Assembly (NCBI RefSeq): GCF_000316605.1
Contig: NC_019683.1
Location: 1,286,036-1,350,035, forward strand
Length of the DNA: 64,000 nt
Direction: 5' to 3'
DNA from: [Leptolyngbya] sp. PCC 7376
GTDB taxonomy: Bacteria; Cyanobacteriota; Cyanobacteriia; Cyanobacteriales; MRBY01
Shown: positions 7,981 to 16,603 of the stretch, piece after piece
How the letters are laid out: each line of letters begins with the position of its first letter
Position numbering within the stretch: position 1 is the stretch's first letter
Translations under genes and position numbers: made by a program
Notes under the pieces: generated by a model
The model's database searches: none
What the model was told of the DNA's origin: nothing
What the model saw: only the letters and a program-made list of their open reading frames with translations

Positions 7981-8648
7981 AATTCACCAACGCCTCTTTT
8001 TGTAAATACTGTGCCAGAGGTTGAGAGACGTAACCTTTATCAGCAAAGACTTTTCCCGATAACTCTTTCAAAAGCTCCACAGCCGGTTTTTTGTCATCAA
8101 TGTTGCCAGGGGTGATTTTTACATTGAGTAATTCGCCATGGTCATTGATAACCAGATGTAGTTTGAAACCAAAGAACCAACCCACAGATGTTTTTCCTCG
8201 AGCAGCATGGCCATCAAAAACGTGATGTTGAGAGATACGGCGATTGTGACAAACCTTGATACTAGTGGCATCAATAAAGCTGATTCCTGTGCATTGACCA
8301 TAACAGTGCTGTAGGTAGACACATAGAGGTACTAACGTCGAAGGCATCCACTCCACAAAACGTTGGTCACTCACTGCTCGTGGAAAAGCTCCTCGCCAAT
8401 AGATGACGCACATTGATGAGGTAGAAATATTTGAAATTACGATAATGAGATTGATCAAAAGCAATCAGTATCGTCATTATCTCGCTTAAACTCAAGCTTC
8501 TTGAGCGACGTCGCCGCCGTTGTTTCGAGGCCAGCAGCTGTTGTTGCCATTGAGGTTCGAAGACTTGGCAAACATCATCAACAGCACAAAACAAAGGCTC
8601 TAGACTGGTCATGGGAGAAAGTGGTGGATTGCTTATCAACTCCCACAA
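7981..8648 (-). pseudogene. IS982-family transposase, frameshifted and truncated
   Basis: The N-terminal part from ATG 8648 reads LSLSEIMTILIAFDQSHYRN then FKYFYLINVR. A frameshift near 8400 leads to WRGAFPRAVSDQRFVEWMP, then FIDATSIKVCHNRR, KLHLVINDHGELLNVKITPG and GKVFADKGYVSQPLAQYLQ. These are the DDE_Tnp_IS982 motifs. The last ~60 residues, including the final catalytic region, are missing. Not functional. Confidence 0.85.
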
Positions 8649-8712
8649 TATGCACTTTCTCCTTTTCTTCTCTTATCCCGAACTCACGTTATTTTAACCT
8701 TCAACTACGGGT
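7981..8712 (-). mobile_element. IS982-family element, 3' end deleted
   Basis: The 5' end is the complement of ACGGGT at 8707-8712 (element start ACCCGTAGTTGAAGG). The transposase runs leftwards until 7981, where sequence switches abruptly to the truncated right end of IS1 copy 2. Both elements have lost bases at the join, so a deletion rather than a clean insertion made this junction. About 730 of the usual ~1000 bp remain. Confidence 0.7.
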
Positions 8713-8753
8713 CTCTCTGTAAATAAACATCAGGGGTATCCATCAATAAACTA

Positions 8754-8769
8754 AAGGGCGATCGCCCTT
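8754..8769 (-). terminator. HIP1-centred hairpin downstream of cbiT
   Basis: Perfect 16-bp palindrome AAGGGCGATCGCCCTT, 17 nt after the cbiT stop. It can fold as a 6-bp stem with a GATC loop, followed on the minus strand by TAGTTTATTG. A weak intrinsic terminator is plausible; the core is also a HIP1 octamer. Confidence 0.4.
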
Positions 8770-8785
8770 CTCTTCCCCTTCCAAA

Positions 8786-9376
8786 TCAATCAATCTTTTC
8801 GCCACTGAGAATAAACATCGGATCCACTGCTGCGAATACCTGCCGCATCCCCTGAGTTTCTAAACGATTAATAGCAGCCTGAACGACTTCTACATTCCGC
8901 GCCTGCAACTCCGCGAATCCTTCCGATAACTGATAAAGCTGCTCCAGATTTGTTGCCATAGCCACTGCGCGACCACCCGCTGGCAAAAATGACCAAGCCT
9001 TATGCAACAGATCTTTAATTGGATTGCCACCTCCCAAACAAATGCGATCTGGTTTAGCTGAAATATCCGCAAAACATTCCGGTGCATTCCCCTCAAAAAC
9101 AGAAATATTTTTTCGCTTGAACCGCTTACTATTCGCACGCACCAGCTCTGCCACATCCTCGTCCCGCTCAACGGCGATCACCTTTGCCCCAGGACAAAGC
9201 AGCGCAATCTCAATCGAAATCGTCCCTGTCCCTGCCCCAATATCCCAGAGCACAGATTTCGGTTCCATGCGGAGCGCAGAGATAATCAGCAGTCGAGCTT
9301 CACGCTTGGTCATGGGAATGCCCGGTAAACGCTCAAATAACTGATCCGGAATGCCCGGTGTTTGGTAATGCCACAT
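8786..9376 (-). CDS. cbiT: Precorrin-6Y/cobalt-precorrin C15-methyltransferase (decarboxylating)
   Basis: 196 aa, the CbiT subunit (C-terminal half of CobL). It methylates C15 and decarboxylates the C12 acetate in cobalamin synthesis using SAM. The SAM-binding motif I is LWDIGAGTGTISIEIALLCP, with an acidic residue after the next strand (AVERDED) and a later ICLGGGNP. The preceding PGIPMTKREARLLIISALRM is characteristic of CbiT. The CbiE half is not adjacent, so the two activities are on separate genes here. ATG 9376 has no strong ribosome-binding site. No other cobalamin gene is in the window. Confidence 0.88.
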   Translation of the reverse strand: MWHYQTPGIPDQLFERLPGIPMTKREARLLIISALRMEPKSVLWDIGAGTGTISIEIALLCPGAKVIAVERDEDVAELVRANSKRFKRKNISVFEGNAPECFADISAKPDRICLGGGNPIKDLLHKAWSFLPAGGRAVAMATNLEQLYQLSEGFAELQARNVEVVQAAINRLETQGMRQVFAAVDPMFILSGEKID

Positions 9377-9443
9377 AGATTCGGTCGATACGGTGCTTGT
9401 TTTACCCTGTTGTCATTATGCTGCGAGAACGATTTTTGGGCAC

Positions 9444-10397
9444 TTATTTCCCTAATTTGGCAAAGCGATCCGTTGCATTAAGGAGTTCCGTGCGGATACC
9501 GTCTTCAAAAGCAGAATGTCCGGCAGTCGGCAGCACAATAAATTCGGCTTCTGGCCAAGCTTTATGGAGATCCCATGCAGTGGTTATCGGACACACCACA
9601 TCGTAGCGTCCCTGCACAATGACCCCCGGTAAATGACGAATGCGATCAATATTTCGGAGCAGTTGATCTTCGTGATCAAAGAATCCTTTATTCACAAAAT
9701 AATGGCACTCGATCCGCGCAAAAGCTTCTGCAAAACTAGGCCGTGCAAAATTAGTTTTACTGCTGGGAGATGGAACAAGTTTACTGGTGCTGCCTTCCCA
9801 TATAGACCAAGCTTTTGCTGCTTCTAAACGAATTCGGCGATCGCCACTAGTGAGACGTTTATGGTAGGCCGAGACGAGATCATGACGTTCTTCTGGCGGA
9901 ATAGGTTTTAGAAAATCCGCCCACGCCTCTGGAAAAATTTCGCTGGCTCCATATTGATAAAACCATTGAATTTCTTTCTGACGGAGCATGAAAATCCCCC
10001 GCAAAATCAAGCCTAAACACCGCTCTGGATGGGTTTCACTGTAGGCGAGAGATAAAGTACTACCCCAGCTTCCCCCAAAGACAACCCATTTTTCGATACC
10101 CAGATGTTCACGAATTCTCTCAATGTCTGCAACCAGATCCCAAGTAGTATTTTCCCGTAACTCTGCTTTCGGAATACTTTTGCCAGCACCCCGCTGATCA
10201 AATAACACAATGCGCCACAGAGCTGGATGAAACAGTTGGCGATAAATGGGAGGACAGCCGCCACCAGGGCCACCATGAATGAAAATAACAGGCTGTCCAT
10301 TAGGGTTACCGGACTCTTCGTAATAGAGTGCATGAATGTCTGAAACGCTTAACATCCCAGTGTTGTAGGGCTGGATCGGGGGATATAAGTCGCGCAT
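9444..10397 (-). CDS. pip: Proline iminopeptidase
   Basis: 317 aa alpha/beta hydrolase that releases N-terminal proline from peptides in the cytoplasm. HGGPGGGCPP forms the oxyanion region, the nucleophile serine is in VVFGGSWGSTLSLAYS, the aspartate in VQGRYDVVCP and the histidine in GHSAFEDG. The N-terminal MRDLYPPIQPYNTGML start is typical of bacterial Pip, so the full length is present. It lies 67 bp upstream of cbiT on the same strand; co-transcription is possible but the functions are unrelated. Confidence 0.92.
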   Translation of the reverse strand: MRDLYPPIQPYNTGMLSVSDIHALYYEESGNPNGQPVIFIHGGPGGGCPPIYRQLFHPALWRIVLFDQRGAGKSIPKAELRENTTWDLVADIERIREHLGIEKWVVFGGSWGSTLSLAYSETHPERCLGLILRGIFMLRQKEIQWFYQYGASEIFPEAWADFLKPIPPEERHDLVSAYHKRLTSGDRRIRLEAAKAWSIWEGSTSKLVPSPSSKTNFARPSFAEAFARIECHYFVNKGFFDHEDQLLRNIDRIRHLPGVIVQGRYDVVCPITTAWDLHKAWPEAEFIVLPTAGHSAFEDGIRTELLNATDRFAKLGK

Positions 10398-10794
10398 AAA
10401 GTTTTGGGGATTGCTCCCACAATGTTTGTTACGCTTATCCTGCCTGAAAAAATTTGTGATCGCAACGATAAATCACGAGTGGAACATATTGCCACAAAAA
10501 AACTCCCCAATCAGAGGAGTTCAAATCAAACTATTGCCTTGTCTCTTTGACCAAAAATGCATAGATAAAACATTTGGCCTACATTTCAACAATCTGAACC
10601 ACGGCAAACTCAACGGTGATTTAGACTACGAATGGAGAAAGTTCATCGCTGTATTCAGCATACGAAAAACCATGTCGGTGACACTGTGACACGAAGCTGG
10701 TGCTATTGTGCGTTAGATCCAGGAAAAGTGTGATCTCTCCCAATTGAGAACAATGGCGATCGCCTCCAATCGTTTTTTTTGTAGATGAGAAATC
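10398..10794. other. Intergenic region with a minus-strand terminator
   Basis: About 400 bp between two minus-strand genes. Apart from the hairpin at 10496-10521 I see no motif. A 92-codon plus-strand frame (10411-10689) has no recognisable domain or ribosome-binding site, so I do not call it. A HIP1 site lies at about 10755. Confidence 0.5.
10496..10521 (-). terminator. Rho-independent-like terminator
   Basis: On the minus strand AACTCC, an 8-9 nt loop and GGAGTT are followed by TTTTTTG. It would stop transcripts leaving the histidine kinase gene that ends at 10795, although it is about 275 nt away. Confidence 0.5.
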
Positions 10795-13122
10795 CTAAGT
10801 TTGAGGCACTTCTGGCGGCGAAGTAGAGAATTTTACCGAATGATTTTCGATGTGATAGTTGATGATATGAATTAGCGATTCGCTGTCGATGGGCTTTTCA
10901 ATATGGTCACGGAAACCGCGTTTTTGAAGCTGTCGCCACTGTGGTTTTGTCAAAGAATCATCTACTAGCAGCACCGGAATTTGTTGCGTTTGGGGAGAAT
11001 TTTGGAGCTTCTCGATAATTCTTTCCACAGGTTCATCAGCTTGCTGTGTATCCAGTAAGACTAAGCTTGGTTGCAAGATTGTGATCTGTCCGAGGGCGAT
11101 CGCACTATCGATGAGCCAAATCACTTGATAATCGGTTGCCGTGAGGACGTCGCAAATTAAGGTCGCAGCTTCTTCATCTTGGGAGACCAACACAATTGCA
11201 CCACCGAGATTGCTGCTGAGCTTCTTTTCTTCAGATTGATTCGCACGCCGATTTTGATAAGGGATGCGCACCGTAAATGTTGAGCCTTGGTGCGGTGTTG
11301 AGGTGACGTGAATTTGGCCCTGATGAATTTCTACGAGCTGTTTCACTAGAGCTAACCCGAAACCAGCACCATCATGGCTGCGACTAATGGACGGTTCTAA
11401 CTGCTGGAATTTTTCAAACAAGAGAGGCATCTGTTGAGGGGTAATGCCGATGCCTGTATCTTTCACTTGGAATAGTACATCTCCCTGACCTTCCCGCCAG
11501 ATGGTTAACGTTACTTCGCCACCGTTGGACGTAAATTTGATGGCATTAGCCAGTAAATGGGTCAGGATTTTTTCAACGCGCTGGAGATCCGCACAAAATA
11601 TATCTTGCTCAGGTTCAATGCGATTCATGAAGTTCAGAGTCAATCCCTGGCGATCACTCATTTCCTGAAAGGCATTCATCAGGGTGTAGCAAAGTTGTCT
11701 CAAGGAAAATTGCTGTAGATCTAAGACCGAACGGGCTGCCTCCGTTTGGGAAAAGTCCAAAATATCTTGCAAAAGATTGCGCAATTTTACGCCACTGGTG
11801 TGGATACTCTGGAGATAACTTTGCTGTTTTTCAATGGAGAACTTTTTCGCATTTTCGGGGGCAGACCAATACCGCAACGTATTCGATAAACCGATAATTG
11901 ACGTGAGTGGCGTTAGTAGTTCATGGCTAACGATATGGATGAATTCCCGCTTCGACTGGCTCGCAACCTGGGCGGAAAGTAGGGCATCTTCGAGTTCTTT
12001 TGCTCGTTGTTGGGCGAGAGTTTCTAGGTTGATTTTTTGCTCTTGAAGCTGTTGATAGGAACGGGCTTGCAAGACGGCGATCGCCAAATAATCAGCCACG
12101 TGGTAGAGAAAAGAAATTTCGTTTTTACGCCAACGTCTTTGGGTTGTGCATTGGTGGGCGATCAATAAGCCCCAGAGCTGATTGTCTACAGTGAGGGGTA
12201 ATGCCAACACAGATTGGGGAGCGTCAATATCGTCAATGCTTTCAAATTGAGGAGGGCAAAGCTCGAAACGCGGATTATTGCTTGTTTCGCTAACGGCAAG
12301 GTGTAATCCCTCTTGATAATAATCAAACAATTGTGAGCGTAGCTCCGGTGGCAACGATTCTTCGTGCTGACTGAGCGAAGGAATTTTGCTATCATCCAAC
12401 ACTTCAAATGTCACTCGATTCAAAGAATTTTGATCCGCTACTGTATTGACTGAACCTTCTGTGCTTACATCAAATTGATAGACCAATAACCGATCAACCC
12501 GCAATAATTTCTGCACCTGCTCAAGGGCAAGACGCACCGTTACCATCAAGTCCTTATTTTGATAAATGCGGTGGGTGACATTATTTAAAATACGTTCTTG
12601 TTCAAGGCGGTGGTTGAGGAGAAGATCTAAGGGACGGTTGGGAATGGCTGCTGGATTAATGTCTTCTTGTTCTCCATCGAGCTGGTGAGGCGATCGCCCA
12701 ATACCCAGAAGCGCTAAAGTCAATTCACTGGGTAGCTGAGAAACCTTAGGCAAGGCAAAAGTCTTTAACTGTTTCAGTTGCGAGAGCTTACATTTTTGCT
12801 TAACTAAGCTTTTAATAATGTCTGAAATTAGCTGTGGCTCAAAAGAAACGCTCAGTTCGTAGCTGTCGGAAAGCTCTTGCTCATCAGGAGTGTCCTGCAA
12901 ATTGTCTTGGGCATTACCCCAGAGTACTGCTGTGAAACTTGTGTCCACAACGAGCTGAAAAATATCATATTGCAACGTCATTCCGGCTGCTGCAAAGTGA
13001 TCGCTGTTAAGATAAATGCGATTTTCTGCCATCCCGAACTCTTGCCAGAGCTGGCAAAATGATTGCATCTCAGATTGGGGAACAATCCAAGATATATCAG
13101 GAGTCAAAACAATCAGGTTCAT
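10795..13122 (-). CDS. GAF-domain hybrid histidine kinase with C-terminal receiver
   Basis: 775 aa, soluble, no membrane segment. Residues 1-145 form an unassigned sensory region common in cyanobacterial kinases. A GAF domain spans about 175-350 (MVTVRLALEQVQKLLRVDR ... WGLLIAHQCTTQRRWRKNE) and lacks an obvious bilin-binding Cys at the usual site. A coiled coil (350-390) leads to HisKA with phospho-acceptor His400 in VSHELLTPLTS. The ATPase domain has HLLANAIKFTSNGG, VKDTGIGITPQQ and GAGFGLALVKQLVE. The receiver (about 640-765) has LVLLDTQQ as acceptor Asp and ends with IEKPID. The ligand and partner regulator are unknown. No neighbour on this strand is clearly co-transcribed. Confidence 0.88.
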   Translation of the reverse strand: MNLIVLTPDISWIVPQSEMQSFCQLWQEFGMAENRIYLNSDHFAAAGMTLQYDIFQLVVDTSFTAVLWGNAQDNLQDTPDEQELSDSYELSVSFEPQLISDIIKSLVKQKCKLSQLKQLKTFALPKVSQLPSELTLALLGIGRSPHQLDGEQEDINPAAIPNRPLDLLLNHRLEQERILNNVTHRIYQNKDLMVTVRLALEQVQKLLRVDRLLVYQFDVSTEGSVNTVADQNSLNRVTFEVLDDSKIPSLSQHEESLPPELRSQLFDYYQEGLHLAVSETSNNPRFELCPPQFESIDDIDAPQSVLALPLTVDNQLWGLLIAHQCTTQRRWRKNEISFLYHVADYLAIAVLQARSYQQLQEQKINLETLAQQRAKELEDALLSAQVASQSKREFIHIVSHELLTPLTSIIGLSNTLRYWSAPENAKKFSIEKQQSYLQSIHTSGVKLRNLLQDILDFSQTEAARSVLDLQQFSLRQLCYTLMNAFQEMSDRQGLTLNFMNRIEPEQDIFCADLQRVEKILTHLLANAIKFTSNGGEVTLTIWREGQGDVLFQVKDTGIGITPQQMPLLFEKFQQLEPSISRSHDGAGFGLALVKQLVEIHQGQIHVTSTPHQGSTFTVRIPYQNRRANQSEEKKLSSNLGGAIVLVSQDEEAATLICDVLTATDYQVIWLIDSAIALGQITILQPSLVLLDTQQADEPVERIIEKLQNSPQTQQIPVLLVDDSLTKPQWRQLQKRGFRDHIEKPIDSESLIHIINYHIENHSVKFSTSPPEVPQT

Positions 13123-13360
13123 GAAGAGGTTGCGTAAATATTATTTCAGCAGCGATATCTTCTAGGATGGCTGCATTTCCCGCGATTCGATTTAGACTAT
13201 AAGCTTTTCTTAAAAAGAAGGGGTTACTAAACCGTTCTAACGGGGTCATTCATAATCTTGATGATACGGATAGCAAGATATCACATAACTTTTCGTAATG
13301 TCGCTAATCTTTCCTTGCCTCTACCATTTTTAAATCGTTGTCTATTGTCGGATTTGAATC

Positions 13361-14062
13361 ATGCTTGTCAAATTAACTGATCGTGTTTCTTCCTTTTTCC
13401 CACTTTTACTGGCGGCAACGGCAGTGTCGTGGACAGGCTTAATGGTGGTAGAACCCCAGCCGGCGATCGCCCAGACGACGGTTAACTCAGAAATCTTACT
13501 CGAAGCCTCCGAAGAAGAATCCTACAAAGTATTTATCGCTCGGGCAGAAGCCAATGCGGCTGTTAAAGTCCAGTCTCTCTTTGACCAAGACCTACTCCGC
13601 ACAGAAGTCCGCATGACGGTATTAGGACAACGTAGCGCCGTGATCACCCCAGTTTTAAAACTGCGCGTCTCCCGCCAAGAATGGACTGCTTATCCTGATC
13701 CAGAAATTTGGAGCATTTACTATCCTGAAGGCAAAGCTTTTCTGTTTATGGAGCCTGCAACCCCAGATGAGCCACCAGCAGATGTCGATGTAGAACCTCC
13801 AACCATAGACCCCATAGAGCCAAGCGCATTCGAGGATCCACCACTGGACTTCCCTGATGCAGACATACCTGCTGAAGCAACCGAAGAAATCCCTGAGGAC
13901 ACTGAGGCATCTGATGTTGATACCACAGAAGATGTCACCGAAGAGACTGAAGAGACTGCCACGGAAGAAGCTGCTAGTGAAGAAACAACAGAGACAGAAA
14001 CCGAAAGCTCATCTCGTGAAAGTAATTTGCCGTCGAGGACTATTCCAACTCTGGTACGGTAG
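13361..14062 (+). CDS. Secreted acidic cyanobacterial protein of unknown function
   Basis: 233 aa. A signal peptide (hydrophobic FFPLLLAATAVSWTGLMVV, cleavage after PAIA) suggests export. The mature part has a conserved ~70-residue module: TEVRMTVLGQRSAVITPVLK then VSRQEWTAYPDPEIWSIYY. A long low-complexity tail of Glu/Thr/Ala/Pro follows. The module matches the protein at 50014-50553 (VLGxxxxxxxP, R..W...P...W..Y), so the two are paralogues. The tail suggests an extended, highly negatively charged linker. Function unknown. Confidence 0.7.
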   Translation: MLVKLTDRVSSFFPLLLAATAVSWTGLMVVEPQPAIAQTTVNSEILLEASEEESYKVFIARAEANAAVKVQSLFDQDLLRTEVRMTVLGQRSAVITPVLKLRVSRQEWTAYPDPEIWSIYYPEGKAFLFMEPATPDEPPADVDVEPPTIDPIEPSAFEDPPLDFPDADIPAEATEEIPEDTEASDVDTTEDVTEETEETATEEAASEETTETETESSSRESNLPSRTIPTLVR

Positions 14063-14140
14063 CCCGACAGAAATCGCAGTAAAATCTAGACTAATTAACT
14101 TTATTGAAGTTGGCGACTTTCGCCCTCTACTGAATCTCCA

Positions 14141-14425
14141 ATGGCAAAAGCAATCTGGAACGGCACTGTAATCGCTGAAAGTGACAACTGCGAAATCGTT
14201 GAAGGAAATTATTATTTTCCGCCAGAGACTATTAAGTCCGAATATTTCAAAACGAGCGATACCCATACAAGTTGTTTTTGGAAAGGTCAGGCTAGTTACT
14301 ACACCGTTGATGTGGATGGCCAGCAGAATAAAGATGCAGCTTGGTATTATCCCGAGCCTAAAGAGAAAGCTCAAAATATTAAGGGTTATGTTGCTTTTTG
14401 GCGGGGCGTTAAAGTCGAATCCTAA
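14141..14425 (+). CDS. DUF427 domain protein
   Basis: 94 aa, entirely a DUF427 domain: MAKAIWNGTVIAESDNCEIV, then GNYYFPPETIKSEYF, TSCFWKGQASYYTV and DAAWYYPEPKEKAQNIKGYV. These small beta-rich proteins are widespread and of unknown function. Length is typical, so it is complete. It lies 78 bp after the acidic secreted protein and is followed by a large inverted repeat. The ATG lacks a strong ribosome-binding site. Confidence 0.9.
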   Translation: MAKAIWNGTVIAESDNCEIVEGNYYFPPETIKSEYFKTSDTHTSCFWKGQASYYTVDVDGQQNKDAAWYYPEPKEKAQNIKGYVAFWRGVKVES

Positions 14426-14488
14426 AAGAGTTGTCGTGTAGAGCGTTGATATTGCCCGAACTCTATTGATTGAGTGGATAAATCTGCT

Positions 14489-14541
14489 AAATGCGGTGGT
14501 GTTGCTAATTCGGGTAAATCGAATGGTTAACCACCGCATTT
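14489..14541 (+). terminator. 12-bp perfect inverted repeat, probable terminator
   Basis: AAATGCGGTGGT (14489-14500) and ACCACCGCATTT (14530-14541) enclose 29 nt and are followed by TGTTTATCTTT. It is 64 nt after the DUF427 stop. The loop is long for an intrinsic terminator, so another role, such as mRNA end stabilisation, is possible. Confidence 0.5.
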
Positions 14542-14684
14542 GTTTATCTTTAGATATTTTCCTTTGGTGATTTTGTTGGGAGCCTGAGGATAATTGCTTA
14601 GATCATGAAGTTTTTTGGTGGCAGTTCGAGGTCTGAGATGAATTCCTTAGAATAGAGGGAAACGCTAGATTCGGTTTTGACACA

Positions 14685-15365
14685 ATGGCTGATATTCCTG
14701 CAGTTTCTTCAACAATTTCTTATAGTGATGGCCAAATTACGGCTTGGTTACGAGGTCTCTTAACCATTGCCTGGGCCGATGGTGATTTTGATCCCGAGGA
14801 GCAGCAGCTCATCACGAGATTGACTAAGGATGAATTGGTTCCTCATGAAGAATTGGGTGAGCTAACGGTGATTAGCGCCGAAGAACTAAAGGCTGCATTG
14901 GGTGAAGATGAAGTTACTCGCGAAAATTTTCTGCGTACGGCTGTAATGATGGCGATCGCCGATGGTGTGTATTCGGTGGTGGAAGCCGACAAAATCAAAG
15001 AATTTGGGAAAGTGCTGGGCGTCAATATGAGTGCACTCCACAGTTTGGAGGCGACTCTTTATGACCCTGCAACCTGCACAAAAGAGCAGCCTCAAGAAGA
15101 TGTGCATATTGATGCCCTCAGGCCCATGCGGCATTGGCTCGATGATATGGATGTTGATGATCCTCGCGTGGCTCGCTTTTTATGCAAAATGATTCCACCT
15201 CAATGCCCTTTTGAGCGGGATATCAAGCTTTTCGGTAAAAAAGTTGTCCACATTCCACCGATGTGCAAGCTGAACCCGTTATATGACCAATTGGTTGGAT
15301 TGCGGTTTAGATCGTTATCCTATCTCGCTGATGATTGTGGTGAGGATATTTCAGAGTTTATTTAA
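14685..15365 (+). CDS. TerB-like plus Mo-dependent nitrogenase C-terminal domain protein
   Basis: 226 aa, two domains. The N-terminal ~130 residues are TerB-like helical (ITAWLRGLLTIAWADGDFDP, then MMAIADGVYSVVEADKIKEF, both with the acidic DG motif). The C-terminal ~80 residues match the domain named Mo-dependent nitrogenase C-terminal: MRHWLDDMDVDDPRVARFLC, IPPQCPFERDI, IPPMCKLNPLYDQL. Despite the name the family occurs in non-diazotrophs, and three cysteines here could bind metal. It precedes the MOSC gene by 21 bp, so an operon is likely, perhaps hinting at molybdenum-related redox chemistry (inference). Confidence 0.8.
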   Translation: MADIPAVSSTISYSDGQITAWLRGLLTIAWADGDFDPEEQQLITRLTKDELVPHEELGELTVISAEELKAALGEDEVTRENFLRTAVMMAIADGVYSVVEADKIKEFGKVLGVNMSALHSLEATLYDPATCTKEQPQEDVHIDALRPMRHWLDDMDVDDPRVARFLCKMIPPQCPFERDIKLFGKKVVHIPPMCKLNPLYDQLVGLRFRSLSYLADDCGEDISEFI

Positions 15366-15386
15366 TGTCATTGTGGGAAGTGTCAT

Positions 15387-16190
15387 ATGGTTACAGTTGC
15401 GGAATTGTGGATTTATCCGGTGAAATCCTGTCGAGGAATTACGCTCAACGAAGCCCAGGTCACTCACAAAGGTTTTGCGGGTGATCGCCAATGGATGATT
15501 GTCGATGCGGCAGGGAAATTTATCACCCAACGCAGCCATCCCCAACTCGCAAAGGTGCGGATCCAATTAGACGATGATGATTTAACCCTTGATTTTGAAC
15601 GGCAGCCCACCCTGAAAATCCCAGTCCAACAAACGGGAGATTTATTGCCCGTAACTGTGTGGCGCAATCAAACTGAAGCGACAGATCAAGGTGAGCATGC
15701 GGCCGAGTGGTTCAGTCGAATTCTTCAGATACCCTGTCGACTCGTGCGCCAATCTCCTGAACATATCCGTCCTATTAATCCCAAGTATGCACTCTGGGAA
15801 AATCAGCCAGTGAGTTTTGCTGATGGTTACCCAATCCTGTTGACAAATACTGCTTCTTTACAGCAATTGTCTGGCAAAGTAGGTGAACTCATTCCAATGA
15901 ATCGTTTTCGCCCTAATCTTGTTGTCGCAGGCGATCGCCCCTTTGCAGAAGACAATTGGCAAAATTTCAAGATCAACGAATTAGAATTTGTCGTCGCTAA
16001 GCCTTGCGAGCGTTGTGTTGTGACGACCACTGACCAGAATACAGGCGATCGCCACCCTTCCCAAGAACCATTACGAACTCTCCGCAAATTTCGCTATCAA
16101 CCCAAAAAAGGAATACTATTTGGTATTAATCTAATGCCAAAAAATGAAGGTTTTATCAAGGTGGGACAAGCTCTTAACGATGAGACTTAA
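15387..16190 (+). CDS. MOSC domain protein (YcbX/mARC-like)
   Basis: 267 aa. N-terminal MOSC beta-barrel (TVAELWIYPVKSCRGITLNE, then GFAGDRQWMIVD) and C-terminal MOSC domain (NRFRPNLVV, AKPCERCVVTTTDQNTG). The cysteine of PCERC is the usual molybdenum-cofactor ligand. Relatives reduce N-hydroxylated compounds with electrons from a flavin/FeS partner. Here there is no C-terminal 2Fe-2S domain, so a separate electron donor is needed. GGGAAG lies about 7 nt before ATG 15387, a good ribosome-binding site. Confidence 0.9.
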   Translation: MVTVAELWIYPVKSCRGITLNEAQVTHKGFAGDRQWMIVDAAGKFITQRSHPQLAKVRIQLDDDDLTLDFERQPTLKIPVQQTGDLLPVTVWRNQTEATDQGEHAAEWFSRILQIPCRLVRQSPEHIRPINPKYALWENQPVSFADGYPILLTNTASLQQLSGKVGELIPMNRFRPNLVVAGDRPFAEDNWQNFKINELEFVVAKPCERCVVTTTDQNTGDRHPSQEPLRTLRKFRYQPKKGILFGINLMPKNEGFIKVGQALNDET

Positions 16191-16603
16191 ACCGGAGACA
16201 TCACCGTGTCCGATGATGTCTTAGAAAAAATAAACTAAGACATTTTGCCGAGACTGTATCAAATCACAGACAACCTTCGCAAAACAATATTTAAATAAGT
16301 TGCGATGTTTCACGGATCTCGAATTCCAAATGAAAAAGTTAATATGATTTAGCATAAAAAAGAAAATGTCTATCCTTTAAGGATGCGCAAAAACTTCCTG
16401 AAAGTTCAGGTTGTTTGAAAATAATTTAGTTTTTAATTTCTATGTTGATATGCTATTTTTCAACCGATGAAATAGTCATCACTTGAATAATTGAGTGCGA
16501 AAAACATTAATATGAGTTTTACTCATTTAAAAAAACTAAAATCTGATATCTATTTCCGAATCTTCTGAATCTTTGTCGAAGGAAGTTTCGACTTCTTCTG
16601 AGT
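16191..16603. other. Intergenic, AT-rich, upstream of signalling operon
   Basis: 413 bp. AGACATCA (16196-16203) and TGATGTCT (16214-16221) form a hairpin just after the MOSC stop but lack a T-run. The rest is AT-rich and probably holds the promoter of the kinase operon. No gene seen. Confidence 0.5.

Noticed and set aside
10510-10530. GAGTTCAAATC resembling a tRNA T-arm
   Set aside because: No acceptor stem, anticodon arm or CCA around it; it overlaps the terminator hairpin.
10411-10689. 92-codon open frame on the plus strand
   Set aside because: No domain, no ribosome-binding site, unusual composition, and it overlaps a minus-strand terminator.
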